Shown: positions 1 to 9,284, counted from the first letter of the stretch. The stretch: DNA of 64,000 nucleotides from Desulforapulum autotrophicum HRM2 (GCF_000020365.1 NC_012108.1:3880001-3944000); one strand, 5' to 3'. A program made the numbers and translations. Notes: generated by a model from the sequence alone, not told the origin.

Positions 1-522
1 GCTTACTGTATTCAAGCCAGCGATCATATCTTTATTAATCTTTCCAAACCCCTTCAGGAAGTCATTAGCGGCGGGGATAAATGCTTTAACATCTGACTTC
101 TTTCGGGCATCCTCCTGTTCAGCATCATGAAATTTGGACAAATACCTGAAGACAGCTGACGGGGACGGCACAGAACGTTTTTTTTCCTTCCGCCACCTAC
201 TCTCTATAGTTCGGCGAACCTTACGACTCAAACCATGCGTTTCTGATTTCCGCAATATTTGGCAGAACCCTTCATCCGCCTCCAGTATCTTTAAATCATC
301 AACACAGTCTCCTCCGGCAAGATTGAGCAGCACCAAAGATAAAACCATCTGGGAATCAGTCCAGCCTTGCGAGTTCTTTCTTACCTTCAGATGTTTTTGG
401 ATGGATTTGGACAACCCGATTACTTTGGCCAAGTCGAGATAGACGGGCAGGCCAGCCAATGCGGTCATGCCGGTCTGAGTTTTTTCTTCTTCATACTTGA
501 ATGGAAGCACGCCTTGTGTCAT
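1..522 (-). CDS. IS1380-family transposase, N-terminal part (cut by window edge)
   Basis: Reading the minus strand from the ATG at 522 gives 174 open codons that run off the left edge. The N-terminus (MTQGVLPFKYEEE, then a TGMTALAGLPVYLDL-like block) matches what I know of IS1380-type DDE transposases, whose leader is followed by a 'GLPxYLDL' motif. The catalytic DDE residues lie beyond the edge and cannot be checked, so intactness is unknown. No terminal inverted repeat could be assigned; a 9-bp inverted repeat (ACCCCGTTG/CAACGGGGT, 533-601) lies just upstream. Family call is good; completeness is not. Confidence 0.8.
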   Translation of the reverse strand, partial: MTQGVLPFKYEEEKTQTGMTALAGLPVYLDLAKVIGLSKSIQKHLKVRKNSQGWTDSQMVLSLVLLNLAGGDCVDDLKILEADEGFCQILRKSETHGLSRKVRRTIESRWRKEKKRSVPSPSAVFRYLSKFHDAEQEDARKKSDVKAFIPAANDFLKGFGKINKDMIAGLNTVS

Positions 523-638
523 AACTTGTTTCACCCCGTTGATGATAGTTTTTTGTTCGCACAAAGACTCTATCTGCTTGAACCATCAAGCGCAACGGGG
601 TTTTTCTTTTTTTTAGGTGGTGGATTGGGGAATCCGTA

Positions 639-2264
639 ATGTCTTTATCAAAAAAATTGAGCCTTCTTATTTTATCCTTCTGTCTCACCCTTGGCCTTGT
701 CGGGTTTTTTTCATTGCAAACCTTAAAAAGCAACCAAATAGAGGGTAAAAAACAGGGGCTTAAGCTGATCCTGTCCTTTGCTCGTCAACAATCACAGTTC
801 TATGTCGATCAGGCGGAAAAGGGTATCATCACCAAAGAGGAGGCTGAACGACAGGTCATCAATACCCTCTCTAACATGCATTCAGGCGCATCCTATGTGT
901 GGGCCAGTGGCGATAAGTCATTGATGCGGGTACACCCCAGCAAAAAAAGAGTCGGCCAGTTCCAGGAGACCCAGAAAAAATTCTTAAAAATATTAGAAAA
1001 CGCTGAGTTTGGATATATGCAGCTGAACATCAAAAAACCAGGCACTAACAAGAAGGTTTCAAAAATTAATTGTTTTGTCAAACTTCCAAAGTGGAACTGG
1101 GTGATTGGCTGCGGTGAGTTTACGGATGATCTAAGCGCTGCCTATTGGAACGCTGCGAGCAAATTTATCATCATATCTGTCCTGCTCCTGGTCTGTGTCG
1201 TAACCTTAGCCGTTTTTATCGCCAAAAGTATATTGGTAAAAATCGGCGGCGAGCCCAACTATGCGGCAGAAGTAACGAATCTCATCGCAGAGGGGCGGCT
1301 GAACGAAAAGATAGAGGGCAACTTTCAGGAGAATTCTTTGTTAGGTTCGATTACCAAGATGCAGACCGCTTTACAAAAAATGGTAAAAAGCATCCAGGTG
1401 GGGGCTGATAAACTCACTGACTCCACAAAGGAGTTGTCCCTGATCTCAGAGGACATGTCGAAAAGTTCCCAACTGACCTCTGAGAAATCAAATTCGGTTG
1501 CTACGGCATCAGAAGAGATGTCAACCAATATGAATGCCGTATCTGCTGCTATGGAACAGTCTTCGACGAATACGAACATGGTTGGAACCGCTGTTGAAGA
1601 AATGAGTTCTACAATCCGTGAGATTGCCCAAAATACTGAAAATGCACGCAGCATGACACATGATGCCGTTGAGAAAACTCAAACAACGACTGATCAGGTT
1701 GACGAGTTGGGCCAGGCTGCAAACCAGATTTCAAAAGTTGTCGAGACCATAACCGATATATCCGAACAGGTGAATCTTCTGGCCCTCAATGCAACCATTG
1801 AGGCGGCAAGGGCTGGGGAGGCAGGCAAAGGATTTGCCGTGGTGGCCAATGAGATAAAGAATCTTGCCAGCCAGACCGCTTTGGCGTCCAGCGAGATTAA
1901 GGGTCAGATTGATGGAATCCAGTCTTCAACACGGGGGACGGTGGAACAAATTTCAGCCATTTCAGGAATTGTTTCCCAAATTAACGATATCGTATCCGCA
2001 ATAGCGACTGCTGTAGAGGAGCAGTCCGTAACAACCTCGGAAATTACCCAGAATATGTCCCAGGTAACCGTCGGAATACAGGAAGTCAATGAAAACATAA
2101 ATCAAAGTTCCACTGTTGCAGCAGAGATTACGAAAGATATCAACGATGTAAATCAATCCTCTGTGGACATGGCCGACAGAAGTGAACAGATCAAAAGACG
2201 GGCGACAGAATTATCCGGTTTCGCAGAAGAATTGCATCACCTGGCAAACCAGTTTAAAATTTAA
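639..2264 (+). CDS. Methyl-accepting chemotaxis protein with sCache_2 sensor domain
   Basis: A 541-residue membrane chemoreceptor. There is an N-terminal transmembrane segment (about 7-25), a periplasmic single-Cache (sCache_2-like) domain with '[11 protein letters not shown]' and '[14 protein letters not shown]', a second membrane helix near 176-197, a short HAMP-like linker starting 'GGEP', and a long cytoplasmic coiled coil. The signalling tip contains '[20 protein letters not shown]', the conserved CheA/CheW contact hairpin. Cache domains of this type usually bind small organic acids or amines; the ligand here is unknown. It stands alone between the IS1380 remnant and a recombinase, away from the main chemotaxis locus at 14-26 kb. 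The C-terminus has no obvious CheR-docking pentapeptide. Confidence 0.93.
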   Translation: MSLSKKLSLLILSFCLTLGLVGFFSLQTLKSNQIEGKKQGLKLILSFARQQSQFYVDQAEKGIITKEEAERQVINTLSNMHSGASYVWASGDKSLMRVHPSKKRVGQFQETQKKFLKILENAEFGYMQLNIKKPGTNKKVSKINCFVKLPKWNWVIGCGEFTDDLSAAYWNAASKFIIISVLLLVCVVTLAVFIAKSILVKIGGEPNYAAEVTNLIAEGRLNEKIEGNFQENSLLGSITKMQTALQKMVKSIQVGADKLTDSTKELSLISEDMSKSSQLTSEKSNSVATASEEMSTNMNAVSAAMEQSSTNTNMVGTAVEEMSSTIREIAQNTENARSMTHDAVEKTQTTTDQVDELGQAANQISKVVETITDISEQVNLLALNATIEAARAGEAGKGFAVVANEIKNLASQTALASSEIKGQIDGIQSSTRGTVEQISAISGIVSQINDIVSAIATAVEEQSVTTSEITQNMSQVTVGIQEVNENINQSSTVAAEITKDINDVNQSSVDMADRSEQIKRRATELSGFAEELHHLANQFKI

Positions 2265-3014
2265 CCCCCCCAAAAAAAACACCGCATATATAACATTTCT
2301 ATTCCGGGCGCTGCTTTTTAGTATGGCCTTTTACTTAATGATTAGGGATTTCGGCGCGCCAGTCAATAAATCCAAAGATGCGGCAAGCTCCGTCTGGATA
2401 TTAAAATCAAAATCATTCGTTTTTTTAGGGTATCTTTGGAGAAACGGAGCCATGTCAAGGTGTTGACTAATGGTAGACGTCCGGGGCAGACCCCAGCACC
2501 TAAAAGCGTTGATTTGTATTCATAGTCCGCACCCATGATTTTTTCTGTCATAGGGAAGACTATTATTAAAAGTCTGGGGGGGGCAAACTGTAACCAAGTA
2601 CCGCATCTTTCGGTTGATACGAATTCTATTTAAAGTAATTACAAGCAAAATATCCCAGGACCGACCTGGAATGACAATATCACCGATCAAAACGGGCTGT
2701 GGGGGCAAATCTTTTAAAATTTATGGGCAATGCCCTTGCCAAAGGGCCTCACACAACAATTTGACCAGGGGCCTGACCTGGAGAGACCGGCAAACCTCCC
2801 CAGGACCGACCCTGTTTTTCCAGTTTGCTTCATGCAGTGTTTAACCTGAATTTTTATTGCACATAAAAGGCATTATGTGCAATAAAACTGGGGGCCGTAT
2901 TTTTACCGGAAAAAAGGACGCGAGGAGGGAAGAAAAATCAAAACACTGATATTCTCTGATTCTGAAAAACTGAACCAGGTTGCCACGGCGGATCCGGGAG
3001 GAGAGGTTTCCGTC
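2265..3014. other. Intergenic stretch without a supported gene
   Basis: About 750 bases with no reading frame I would defend; the short frames lack ribosome sites and family resemblance. It contains a strong hairpin (listed separately) and is otherwise low in recognisable signals. Flanking recombinase and IS sequence suggests that it is insertion debris. Confidence 0.5.
2852..2887. repeat. 15-bp perfect inverted repeat upstream of tyrosine recombinase
   Basis: TTTTATTGCACATAA is followed by a 6-nt loop and its exact complement. It lies about 130 bases ahead of the recombinase start. It could be a terminator-like hairpin, an operator or a recombination site. It has no following T-run on the plus strand beyond the A/T-rich arm. 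Confidence 0.6.
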
Positions 3015-3920
3015 ATGGAGGCTCTCCGGGAGGCGCCGGAGGAGCTTTTGTGGAAAGCAAATTTCAATTCGGACAATTCCGTGGACACCTATGACAGGGC
3101 CATCCGGACTTTTTTAGATTTCCTGGGGATCTCTTCTCCGGAAGAGTTGCGGACGATCACCCACGGCCATGTTATTGCCTTTAAAAAATTCCTGCAAGAC
3201 CAGGGCAGGAGCGCCCGCACCATCAATAACCGCCTCTCCGCCATCTCCTCCCTATTCAATCACCTGATCGATCAGCAGGTGGTTAAAATAAATGTCGCCC
3301 AGGGAGTTAAGCGTATGCCGGTGAACGCTTCCCGGGTTGAGGCAAAAGTATTAGCGCCTGTCGAGGTCCGGAATCTCCTCAACTCACCGGATGTTTCCAA
3401 GCTACAGGGGTTGAGGGACAAGGCCATTTTGAGCACGCTCTTTTTTACAGGGTGTCGGGTGTCCGAGGTGTGTTCCCTCAAGGTCAGAGACTTTTACGAG
3501 GAACAGGGCTTTTTTGTGCTGGATTTCTGGGTGAAAGGCGGGAAGCGCAACCGCATGGCCATCAACCAGGAACTGCAGATCACCTTGGACCAATATCTGA
3601 CAGAGACCGGACACGGGCCCGACCAGGCAAGCTTTCTTTTTTTGCCGGTCAAGTCGGGTTACAAAGCATTGGATCCTAAAAGGAAACTCAGTCGTAGAAC
3701 CATCGACCATCTGTTTAACAAATACGCAAATACAATCGGCATTGCCGGCATCACGCCTCATTCCGCCAGGGCCACCTTTATCACCCAGGCCCTGGAGAAC
3801 AATTGTCCCATCGAGGCGGTACAGAAAACGGTCGGCCATGCGCAGATCAAGACCACGCAGATGTATGATAAGCGCACGGCCAAATACAGGGAAAGCGCAA
3901 GCTTTGCGGTCAGGTATTGA
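3015..3920 (+). CDS. Tyrosine recombinase / phage-type integrase (XerC/D-like)
   Basis: A 301-residue site-specific recombinase with an N-terminal SAM-like core-binding domain (about 10-95) and a C-terminal catalytic domain. The visible catalytic residues are Arg in 'TGCRVSE', the His-x-x-Arg box in 'PHSARATF', His in 'VGHAQIKTT' and the nucleophilic Tyr in 'QMYDKR', so the enzyme looks active. The start is the ATG preceded by GGAGGAG about 8 bases upstream; the frame has a stop further up at 2883 and no other ATG. It is isolated, with no excisionase or cassette genes, but strong hairpins lie on both sides (2852 and 4077). It is shorter than integron IntI and I see no IntI-specific insert. 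It could serve a small element or resolve repeats. Confidence 0.9.
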   Translation: MEALREAPEELLWKANFNSDNSVDTYDRAIRTFLDFLGISSPEELRTITHGHVIAFKKFLQDQGRSARTINNRLSAISSLFNHLIDQQVVKINVAQGVKRMPVNASRVEAKVLAPVEVRNLLNSPDVSKLQGLRDKAILSTLFFTGCRVSEVCSLKVRDFYEEQGFFVLDFWVKGGKRNRMAINQELQITLDQYLTETGHGPDQASFLFLPVKSGYKALDPKRKLSRRTIDHLFNKYANTIGIAGITPHSARATFITQALENNCPIEAVQKTVGHAQIKTTQMYDKRTAKYRESASFAVRY

Positions 3921-4076
3921 TGGATGCTCCATCCCTTTTTTTACGGTTCTATACACCATGACACTATGTTTCAAGGGAGTGTTTCCAAGGGGAAAGAGCG
4001 GGTTGGTGTGGCAGGCCCAGGGGATGAAGAGGAGTTTTTATAATGTAATAAGTTGAATTGCATGCAGAGGATATTA

Positions 4077-4114
4077 AATCCTTACCGCCACAATATATTG
4101 TGGTGGTAAGGATT
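4077..4114. repeat. 18-bp imperfect hairpin after the recombinase gene
   Basis: AATCCTTACCGCCACAAT pairs with a complementary arm around a 2-nt centre, with one mismatch (a G-T pair in RNA). It is too long and too symmetric for an ordinary terminator and has no T-run. It may be a recombination site of the adjacent recombinase or a mobile palindrome. Confidence 0.6.
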
Positions 4115-4319
4115 CTCAAAAAGTGGAGACTATGAATACAAGTGCTTGCTTTTAGGTGCCAGGGTCTAACCCCGGACTTAGACCATCTATAGTCGCGAGG
4201 GAAATGGCTCAACTCATTTTATTATTTTGCAACATTCGATTTTTTAATGTAAACTTCTTCTTAGGGATTTTTACAGATACATTTAAAATTGTTAAATGTT
4301 TGAACAATTATGATTATAT

Positions 4320-4613
4320 GCAAGTATCCTTCGCAATTCAAAATATCTGATAAACGAACATAATGATTATGACCTTATTATTACAGACATGACTATGCCG
4401 AAATTAACCGGTTTAAAATTGGCTAAGGCAATGATGGATATCCATCCCGAACTTCCAATCATACTTTGTACCGGTTACAGCAAACAAATATCTGCACAGG
4501 ATGCAACTGTAAACAATATTAAGGTCATATTAAAAAAGCCTGTATCAAAAATCGACTTGACTGAAACTGTCAGGAAAGTGCTGGATGAAGCCAATATTTA
4601 TAAAGGAAATTGA
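4320..4613 (+). pseudogene. Fragment of a response-regulator receiver domain
   Basis: The open frame carries 'NDYDLIITDMTMPKLTGLKLA' (split here: phospho-acceptor Asp in 'IITDM', then 'MPKLTG'), 'ILCTGYS' and 'LKKPVSK', the second half of a CheY-like fold, ending in a normal receiver C-terminus. The first half with the acidic pocket is missing or degraded, and there is no good start. It is probably the tail of a deleted hybrid kinase or regulator gene. A 74-residue product from the ATG at 4389 would not fold as a receiver. Confidence 0.65.
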
Positions 4614-4627
4614 GGTAGTAAAAAAGT

Positions 4628-4899
4628 GGCTCTTTGCCATTCCGTGTGGGTAGTATCAATTTACAATTGATTAAGGGCTTTGCCTTTTCATCCAAAATAG
4701 CATGCCGCGCTCAGGACTATAAAGGCTAAACCCTTCGGGTGCTCGCAAGCTCGCAGCCTTGACAGTCCTGGCTTACATGCTATTCGGTATTCAGCGACGG
4801 CGACGGGAGCGCGACGCATCACTCCGGCTTGGGAGCTGGGTAAGAACGAGTTTTCCTTCAGGATTAAGGGACGCTACCCACATGAAATGGCAAAGAGCC
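4628..4899. mobile_element. MITE-like element with 26-bp terminal inverted repeats
   Basis: The ends are 26-bp inverted repeats agreeing at 24 positions: the left arm begins GGCTCTTTGCCATTCCG and the right arm reads GGCTCTTTGCCATTTCA on the opposite strand. The 272-bp interior has no gene but contains paired GC-rich arms (AGGACT...AGTCCT and AGCATG...CATGCT), so the transcript would be highly folded. The 'GGCTCTTTGC' end is reminiscent of ISL3-type elements, but no transposase is present here. I see no clear target duplication. Confidence 0.65.
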
Positions 4900-4968
4900 T
4901 TCTTCTTTTTTAAAGTTGAGTTATCATGAATTGGGGATTAGATACAGGAAAAACTACAAAAAAAACAA

Positions 4969-5085
4969 ATGGTTGAGGCTATAAATGCAGGAGCCTCTAA
5001 TTATGTGGTTAAACCTTTCACGGCTGAAATAATTTCAAAATACGGCTCAATCAATGACCACAGGAGATTAAAGAACAGGGATTGA
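4969..5085 (+). pseudogene. C-terminal receiver-domain fragment
   Basis: Thirty-eight codons give 'EAINAGASNYVVKPFTAE', the alpha4-beta5 region of a CheY-like domain with its conserved Lys in 'VVKPF'. Nothing of the N-terminal half is present. The 4320-4613 fragment also ends with a receiver C-terminus, so these are two different decayed regulators separated by the MITE-like element. Confidence 0.6.
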
Positions 5086-5120
5086 TTTTTTTTGATTTCA
5101 TTGCCTTTTGGGGAGAAAAA

Positions 5121-6203
5121 ATGCTTGATGAAATAATCGGTGAAATGGGGCCGGTCAACATACTTGTTGTAGATGATGAAGAAGGTATCCGGGGTTTATT
5201 TAAAAAGGTACTTAAAAAAGAAGGGTATCAATGTCAGGTCGCTGAGAATGGCGAGCAGGCCCTTGAAATAATATCCAAAGAAAAATTTGAATTGGTGATA
5301 TCAGATATTGATATGCCGGTTATGAACGGGATTGATTTATCAAAAAAAATTCTTGCAGCTGATTATTCTGATATCATCGTCATGACAGGACAAGTGAGAA
5401 GTTATCATTATGACGAGATTATTAATATCGGGGTCAACGATTTTGTTACAAAACCTTTTAGCCCATCAGAACTTATTTTGAGAGTCAAGCGGGTTCTCAG
5501 GGAACGACAATTGAAGCAAGTTGCCAAGCAATCCCATGAAGAACTCAAACAAGCCTACATTGATTCCATACATCGCCTGGTTATGGCATCTGAATTTAAA
5601 GACGAAGACACCGGCGATCATATTGTCAGAATCGGAAAATACAGTTGTTTAATGGCAGAAAAGCTTGGCTGGCCAGAAAAAGATATAGAGATTATCCGGT
5701 ATGCTTCCCCAATGCACGATGTGGGGAAAATAGGTATACCGGACAGGATTATGCTTAAACCCGGAAAGTTAACGCATGAAGAGTTTGAAACCATGAAAAC
5801 TCATACCACAATTGGAGCAGAATTATTATCAAAATCTAAATCCGAGATACTAAAAATGGCCAGAGATATTGCATTATCCCATCATGAAAAGTATAACGGT
5901 AAAGGGTATCCCAACGGTCTTTCAGAAGAAAAAATTCCAATTGCAGGAAGAATTGTGGCGATTGTCGACACATTTGATGCACTGACATCAAAACGGCCAT
6001 ATAAGGAACCATATCCTCCCGAGATAGCACTGGATATCATCCAGAATGAAAAAGGCAAACATTTCGATCCCCAGATCACGGATTTGTTTATGGAGAATCG
6101 TAATGACTTTTTTAAAATTCGGGAAACCATCGGTGTATTTGAAAAAATTGATCTCGCTAATTTTATGATCAGTGAAAGAGATAAAGATAATTTTATAACT
6201 TAG
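5121..6203 (+). CDS. Two-component response regulator with HD-GYP output domain
   Basis: A 360-residue cytoplasmic regulator of the RpfG type. The receiver domain (about 10-125) has the acidic pair in 'VVDDEEG', phospho-Asp in 'VISDIDMP' and Lys in 'VTKPF'. A helical linker leads to an HD-GYP domain with 'MHDVGKIGIPD' and 'HHEKYNGKGYP', the metal ligands and the GYP signature, so it should hydrolyse cyclic di-GMP. I place the start at the ATG preceded by GGGGAG rather than at the TTG at 5082, because the receiver fold begins here. No cognate kinase is adjacent. It lies beside decayed receiver genes, so the locus may once have held a larger signalling cluster. Confidence 0.9.
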   Translation: MLDEIIGEMGPVNILVVDDEEGIRGLFKKVLKKEGYQCQVAENGEQALEIISKEKFELVISDIDMPVMNGIDLSKKILAADYSDIIVMTGQVRSYHYDEIINIGVNDFVTKPFSPSELILRVKRVLRERQLKQVAKQSHEELKQAYIDSIHRLVMASEFKDEDTGDHIVRIGKYSCLMAEKLGWPEKDIEIIRYASPMHDVGKIGIPDRIMLKPGKLTHEEFETMKTHTTIGAELLSKSKSEILKMARDIALSHHEKYNGKGYPNGLSEEKIPIAGRIVAIVDTFDALTSKRPYKEPYPPEIALDIIQNEKGKHFDPQITDLFMENRNDFFKIRETIGVFEKIDLANFMISERDKDNFIT

Positions 6204-6225
6204 CCTGGTTATTTCATAAAGTTAA

Positions 6226-6357
6226 GATGGAAAAAATAAAGAAATTGGTTCCAGTCAATGTCACCAACCGGCTCTGGAGTCTGATGCCTGTATCCACAAG
6301 CCTATTCTCCGGCGGGATTTAGATGCTGCCATCCGAAAGGTTTTAAAAAGAATACCT
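6226..6357 (+). pseudogene. Receiver C-terminal remnant in frame with the PAS-LuxR gene
   Basis: The frame of the downstream PAS-LuxR gene stays open upstream to a TAA at 6223. It encodes 'CIHKPILRRDLDAAIRKVL', the typical beta5-alpha5 end of a receiver domain. No start or Asp-bearing half exists. The downstream gene may descend from a longer receiver-PAS or kinase-receiver gene, or the junction is a deletion scar. Confidence 0.55.
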
Positions 6358-7212
6358 ATGACACAACAATATGCTGAAACCATCCTTAATTCATTATCCG
6401 CCCACGTTGCCATCATTGACTCAAACGGTGTTATTATCGATACCAATAAAGCTTTGCGGGAGTTCGCTATATCCAACAACCCAGGTATGAGACCGGATAT
6501 GCTCAATATAAATTATCTTAAAATATGTGATGCTGCCAATGGTGAAACAGCGGGAAGTGCTGCCCAGGTTGCAATGGGTATCCGGCAGGTCATCAAAGGA
6601 AATATTGATGAATTTGTCATGGATTATCCCTGCCACTCTCCAGGGAATAAACGCTGGTTTTACATGCGAGCCGTCCGGGTTGCAGGGTCACAGCCTTTAC
6701 AGATTGTTGTCAGCCATGAAAACATCACACCACTCAAAATAGCAGAGCATAAGCTTCTGCAAAGGGAAGCTGAGCTCAAGCAGAAAACCCTTGGGCTTGA
6801 AGAAGCCAATGCGGCGTTAAGAGCCCTGCTGCGTCATCGGGATGAAGACCTCAAGGAAATGGAACAGACTTTTTTTCAGAACCTTAAGCAGACGATTCTT
6901 CCGTCCTTTGACCAGTTAAAAAAATTAAATCCCTCGGGCAAAGAAAAAAAAATAATCAGTCTCATTGAATCGGAGTTGAATAATATTGCCTCTCCATTTT
7001 TGCGCCATATTTCAAATTTTGAGGCTGTGCTTACCCCGCAGGAATTAAAGATTGCCTCATTGATTAAACAGGGCCAATCTTCCAAGGAAATTGCTGATTT
7101 ATTAAACCTTTCCATAACCACTGTTAATTTCCATCGACGCAATCTGCGTGACAAACTGGGTTTGAAAAATACTGCAACCAATTTAAATACATTTTTACTG
7201 CATTTAAACTAA
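6358..7212 (+). CDS. PAS-domain LuxR-type transcriptional regulator
   Basis: A 284-residue regulator with an N-terminal PAS-like sensor (about 1-125, 'LNSLSAHVAIIDSNGVII'), a coiled coil near 128-175, and a C-terminal GerE/LuxR helix-turn-helix ('LTPQELKIASLIKQGQSSKEIADLL' region, then 'TTVNFHRRNLRDKLG'). Proteins of this layout in Desulfobacterota often sit beside corrinoid methyltransferase genes, and a corrinoid protein gene lies 0.9 kb downstream. It is therefore a plausible local regulator (inference). The ATG at 6358 has no good ribosome site, and the frame continues upstream into a receiver remnant, so the true start is uncertain. Confidence 0.85.
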   Translation: MTQQYAETILNSLSAHVAIIDSNGVIIDTNKALREFAISNNPGMRPDMLNINYLKICDAANGETAGSAAQVAMGIRQVIKGNIDEFVMDYPCHSPGNKRWFYMRAVRVAGSQPLQIVVSHENITPLKIAEHKLLQREAELKQKTLGLEEANAALRALLRHRDEDLKEMEQTFFQNLKQTILPSFDQLKKLNPSGKEKKIISLIESELNNIASPFLRHISNFEAVLTPQELKIASLIKQGQSSKEIADLLNLSITTVNFHRRNLRDKLGLKNTATNLNTFLLHLN

Positions 7213-7228
7213 GGGCCATGGAAAAAAT

Positions 7229-7286
7229 AAAATACACCATCCTACTTGTCTTTTTACCTGCTTTCAGCGTTGGTCTGGTGTATTTT
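7229..7286. repeat. Inverted repeat AAAATACACCA ... TGGTGTATTTT
   Basis: Perfect 11-bp arms with a 36-nt spacer, just after the PAS-LuxR gene and ahead of the small genes. It could be a weak terminator for the regulator gene or a binding site in the downstream promoter region. No T-run supports termination. Confidence 0.45.
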
Positions 7287-7429
7287 AAAATTTCCATGAC
7301 CCTATCTCCGCCTGATACAGAATAACGGTTTTTACCCGTCATCAAACTGTTACTTTTCCATTCTTGTAATCAACACCCTTCTGGATGATAATAAGGTTAA
7401 CTTTACCATAACTCATCAAGGAGGTTGAC

Positions 7430-7624
7430 ATGCTTTGTACTCTTTCCAATCTGAAAAAACAGGATATCGAAGAGATAAAAACACTTGAGCAGGAAACTGG
7501 GCACATTGTTCTTGCCTTTTCTTGCCATAAATCCAAACCGTCTTTGGTGGATAAAAATACGCTTGAAAAAATCCAATCCTTGGAAAATAAATTGGGCTTG
7601 TCACTGGTTGCAGTAGAATTGTAA
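7430..7624 (+). CDS. Small conserved-looking protein, 64 aa, unknown function
   Basis: A strong ribosome site (CAAGGAGG, 5 bases before the ATG) and a tight overlap with the next gene support a real gene. The product is short, soluble and charged, with a 'FSCHKSKPS' stretch; no membrane segment or known domain is recognisable. Its stop codon TAA shares the A with the following ATG, so the two are translationally coupled. Position next to the corrinoid protein suggests a shared pathway, but this is only context. Confidence 0.65.
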   Translation: MLCTLSNLKKQDIEEIKTLEQETGHIVLAFSCHKSKPSLVDKNTLEKIQSLENKLGLSLVAVEL

Positions 7625-7953
7625 TGCAGGAAGCGGCAACAATTAAATGCTCTGTTGAGAGAGTTGGGCTTGAACAGGTGGAGGCTTGTTCAGCCCAATT
7701 TTATGGGAAACATACGGGTGAAGTAATCTGTAGTTCCATTTTTAAACAACAGCCGTTCTATTTACTCGAAGCAAAAATAGCACCAAACACCTGGCTGGAT
7801 ATCCAGGAAATTTATACCCAGGAGGAATTGCCTTCATGCTATCAGGAACGGCAACAGGCTAAGGATGCCAAATCGAAGCTGAAAAGTTTTCTGATAGGGA
7901 AATGGAAAGGGCGCTTTAAAAAATTTCCCATAAGGGTCCGTGAAATTTTCTGA
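7624..7953 (+). CDS. Unknown protein, 109 aa, coupled to the upstream small gene
   Basis: It begins at TAATG, overlapping the stop of the 64-aa gene by one base. The product has a mixed N-terminal half ('CSAQFYGKHTGEV', 'LEAKIAPNTWLDI') and a basic C-terminal tail rich in Lys and Arg ('GKWKGRFKKFPIRVR'). I do not recognise a family. The operon-like spacing with the 64-aa gene and the corrinoid protein gene that follows is the only functional hint. Confidence 0.6.
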   Translation: MQEAATIKCSVERVGLEQVEACSAQFYGKHTGEVICSSIFKQQPFYLLEAKIAPNTWLDIQEIYTQEELPSCYQERQQAKDAKSKLKSFLIGKWKGRFKKFPIRVREIF

Positions 7954-8076
7954 CCCTTGCCCATGGTGACCGGTGCTGAGATTAAACTTATTTAATTTTC
8001 CTTCGCCCTATAAAAAAATCCAATTATGGGTTTAAACAGAGTTGTACTGCCCATAAAAAATTCAGGAGATCAAAGA

Positions 8077-8739
8077 ATGCCTGCAAGAATAAACGAAAAA
8101 TATATCATAAAGCAATTATGCACTGCAGTGGCCGCCATGGACGAAACAGCCACTATATCATGGGCGGTCAAGGCATCTGAAAAGAAGATAAATCTCCATC
8201 TGCTTGTCCATGACGGTCTTTGTAAAGGGCTTGAAATTGTAAGTGAAAAATATGAAACAGGGGAATATATCTTACCTCAATTGGTTGATTTATCGAAATT
8301 GCTGGATACTACCATGAGTATTCTCAATTCCGGCGGCATACCTGCCCCGGATGTCCGCCAGCAGGTAATCGTCATGGGTGTGGTGGAAGGAGACATCCAT
8401 GATATAGGAAAAAATATATTAAAATTGATGCTGACACCTCTTGGCTTTCGGATAATTGATATGGGCCGAGATGTACCCATACCGCTTTTTGTACAAACTG
8501 CGATCAGAGAAAAAGCAGATATGATTTGCATTTCTTCAAGTCTCAGCACCACACTTCCGGGAATATCCCAGGTCATGAATCAGCTTAAAAGCAACGGTCT
8601 TAATGGTGAAATCAAGTTGATTGTCGGAGGAGACGCAGTATCAGAAGCCTTTGCCGCCAGACTCGGTGCAGACGGCTATGCCCCTAATGCTGCCATGGGG
8701 GTAAAACTGATTAAATCATTGCTTACCAAAAACGATTGA
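8077..8739 (+). CDS. Corrinoid (B12)-binding methyltransferase-type protein
   Basis: A 220-residue protein of the MtaC/MtbC/MttC type. The N-terminal half is a helical B12-binding cap. The C-terminal half is a Rossmann-like corrinoid domain with 'GDIHDIGKNI' (the DxHxxG base-off motif supplying the lower His ligand), 'SSSLSTTLPG' and 'IVGGDAV'. Such proteins carry a methyl group on cobalt between a substrate methyltransferase and a tetrahydrofolate or CoM methyltransferase. None of those partners, nor an activase, is in the window. The start at 8077 follows AGGAG; an earlier in-frame ATG at 8026 lacks one. The PAS-LuxR regulator upstream fits a C1-substrate-responsive unit. Confidence 0.9.
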   Translation: MPARINEKYIIKQLCTAVAAMDETATISWAVKASEKKINLHLLVHDGLCKGLEIVSEKYETGEYILPQLVDLSKLLDTTMSILNSGGIPAPDVRQQVIVMGVVEGDIHDIGKNILKLMLTPLGFRIIDMGRDVPIPLFVQTAIREKADMICISSSLSTTLPGISQVMNQLKSNGLNGEIKLIVGGDAVSEAFAARLGADGYAPNAAMGVKLIKSLLTKND

Positions 8740-9156
8740 TTCCTAAAAAACATGGGTGTGTCAAACCTGCGTTGTTGTCGCTTTGCTCTGTCTATTTTAT
8801 TTAGTATCTGAAATGAAGTTGTTAGCTATTGCCAGAGCAAAAAGCGAGAAACGGTTTAAATTTTAATAGATTATGGCTATGAAAACAATAAAATCTACCA
8901 CATGGCTTCTCTTTTTTCACAACACCCCCCGCTCTCTGAAGACGTTCTCTTGAATGGGGGCATACTCAGTAGGATATCCGAAAAACCTCTAAGTAAGATC
9001 ATATCTGATTTATAATTCAAATAACCGTCCATTCTCCGGGGTTGCTTTTGTCCAAGCGTGCCGGGCAATCTACCCCATAGACGAGGGAGGGCCCCTCGGA
9101 GCCGCCTTTCAGGAGGCGGCTTCAAACCACCCTGAGTTGCTGTGGTTAAGAGCCAT
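8740..9156. other. Intergenic stretch with hairpins
   Basis: No supported gene. It contains an inverted repeat CGCTTTGCTCTG / CAGAGCAAAAAGCG (8779-8846), possibly the end of the corrinoid operon transcript. It also holds a compact GC-rich hairpin AGCCGCCT/AGGCGGCT near 9100-9122, just outside the transposon. The latter area is unusually GC-rich for its surroundings and could be an old intron or IS end. Confidence 0.45.
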
Positions 9157-9162
9157 TGATAA

Positions 9163-9284
9163 GATGCAAATACTCTAACGCTTTTTATCTGCCCTGTTTT
9201 TATAAAAAAGGCCTCAATAACATTTATAATCAGCTACTTGCATAGCATTGGCCCTAATCGTGTTTTCGCAAAATACTCTAACGC
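9163..9284 (+). repeat. Left-end transposase-binding repeats (L1, L2)
   Basis: GATGCAAATACTCTAACGC (9163-9181) and CGCAAAATACTCTAACGC (9267-9284) are in the same orientation, about 100 bases apart. Both match the inverted motifs at the right end, so they are probably recognition sites for the element's DDE transposase. Confidence 0.75.

Noticed and set aside
9100..9150. Group II intron end beside the transposon
   Set aside because: GC-rich hairpin only; no domain V pattern or intron protein found.
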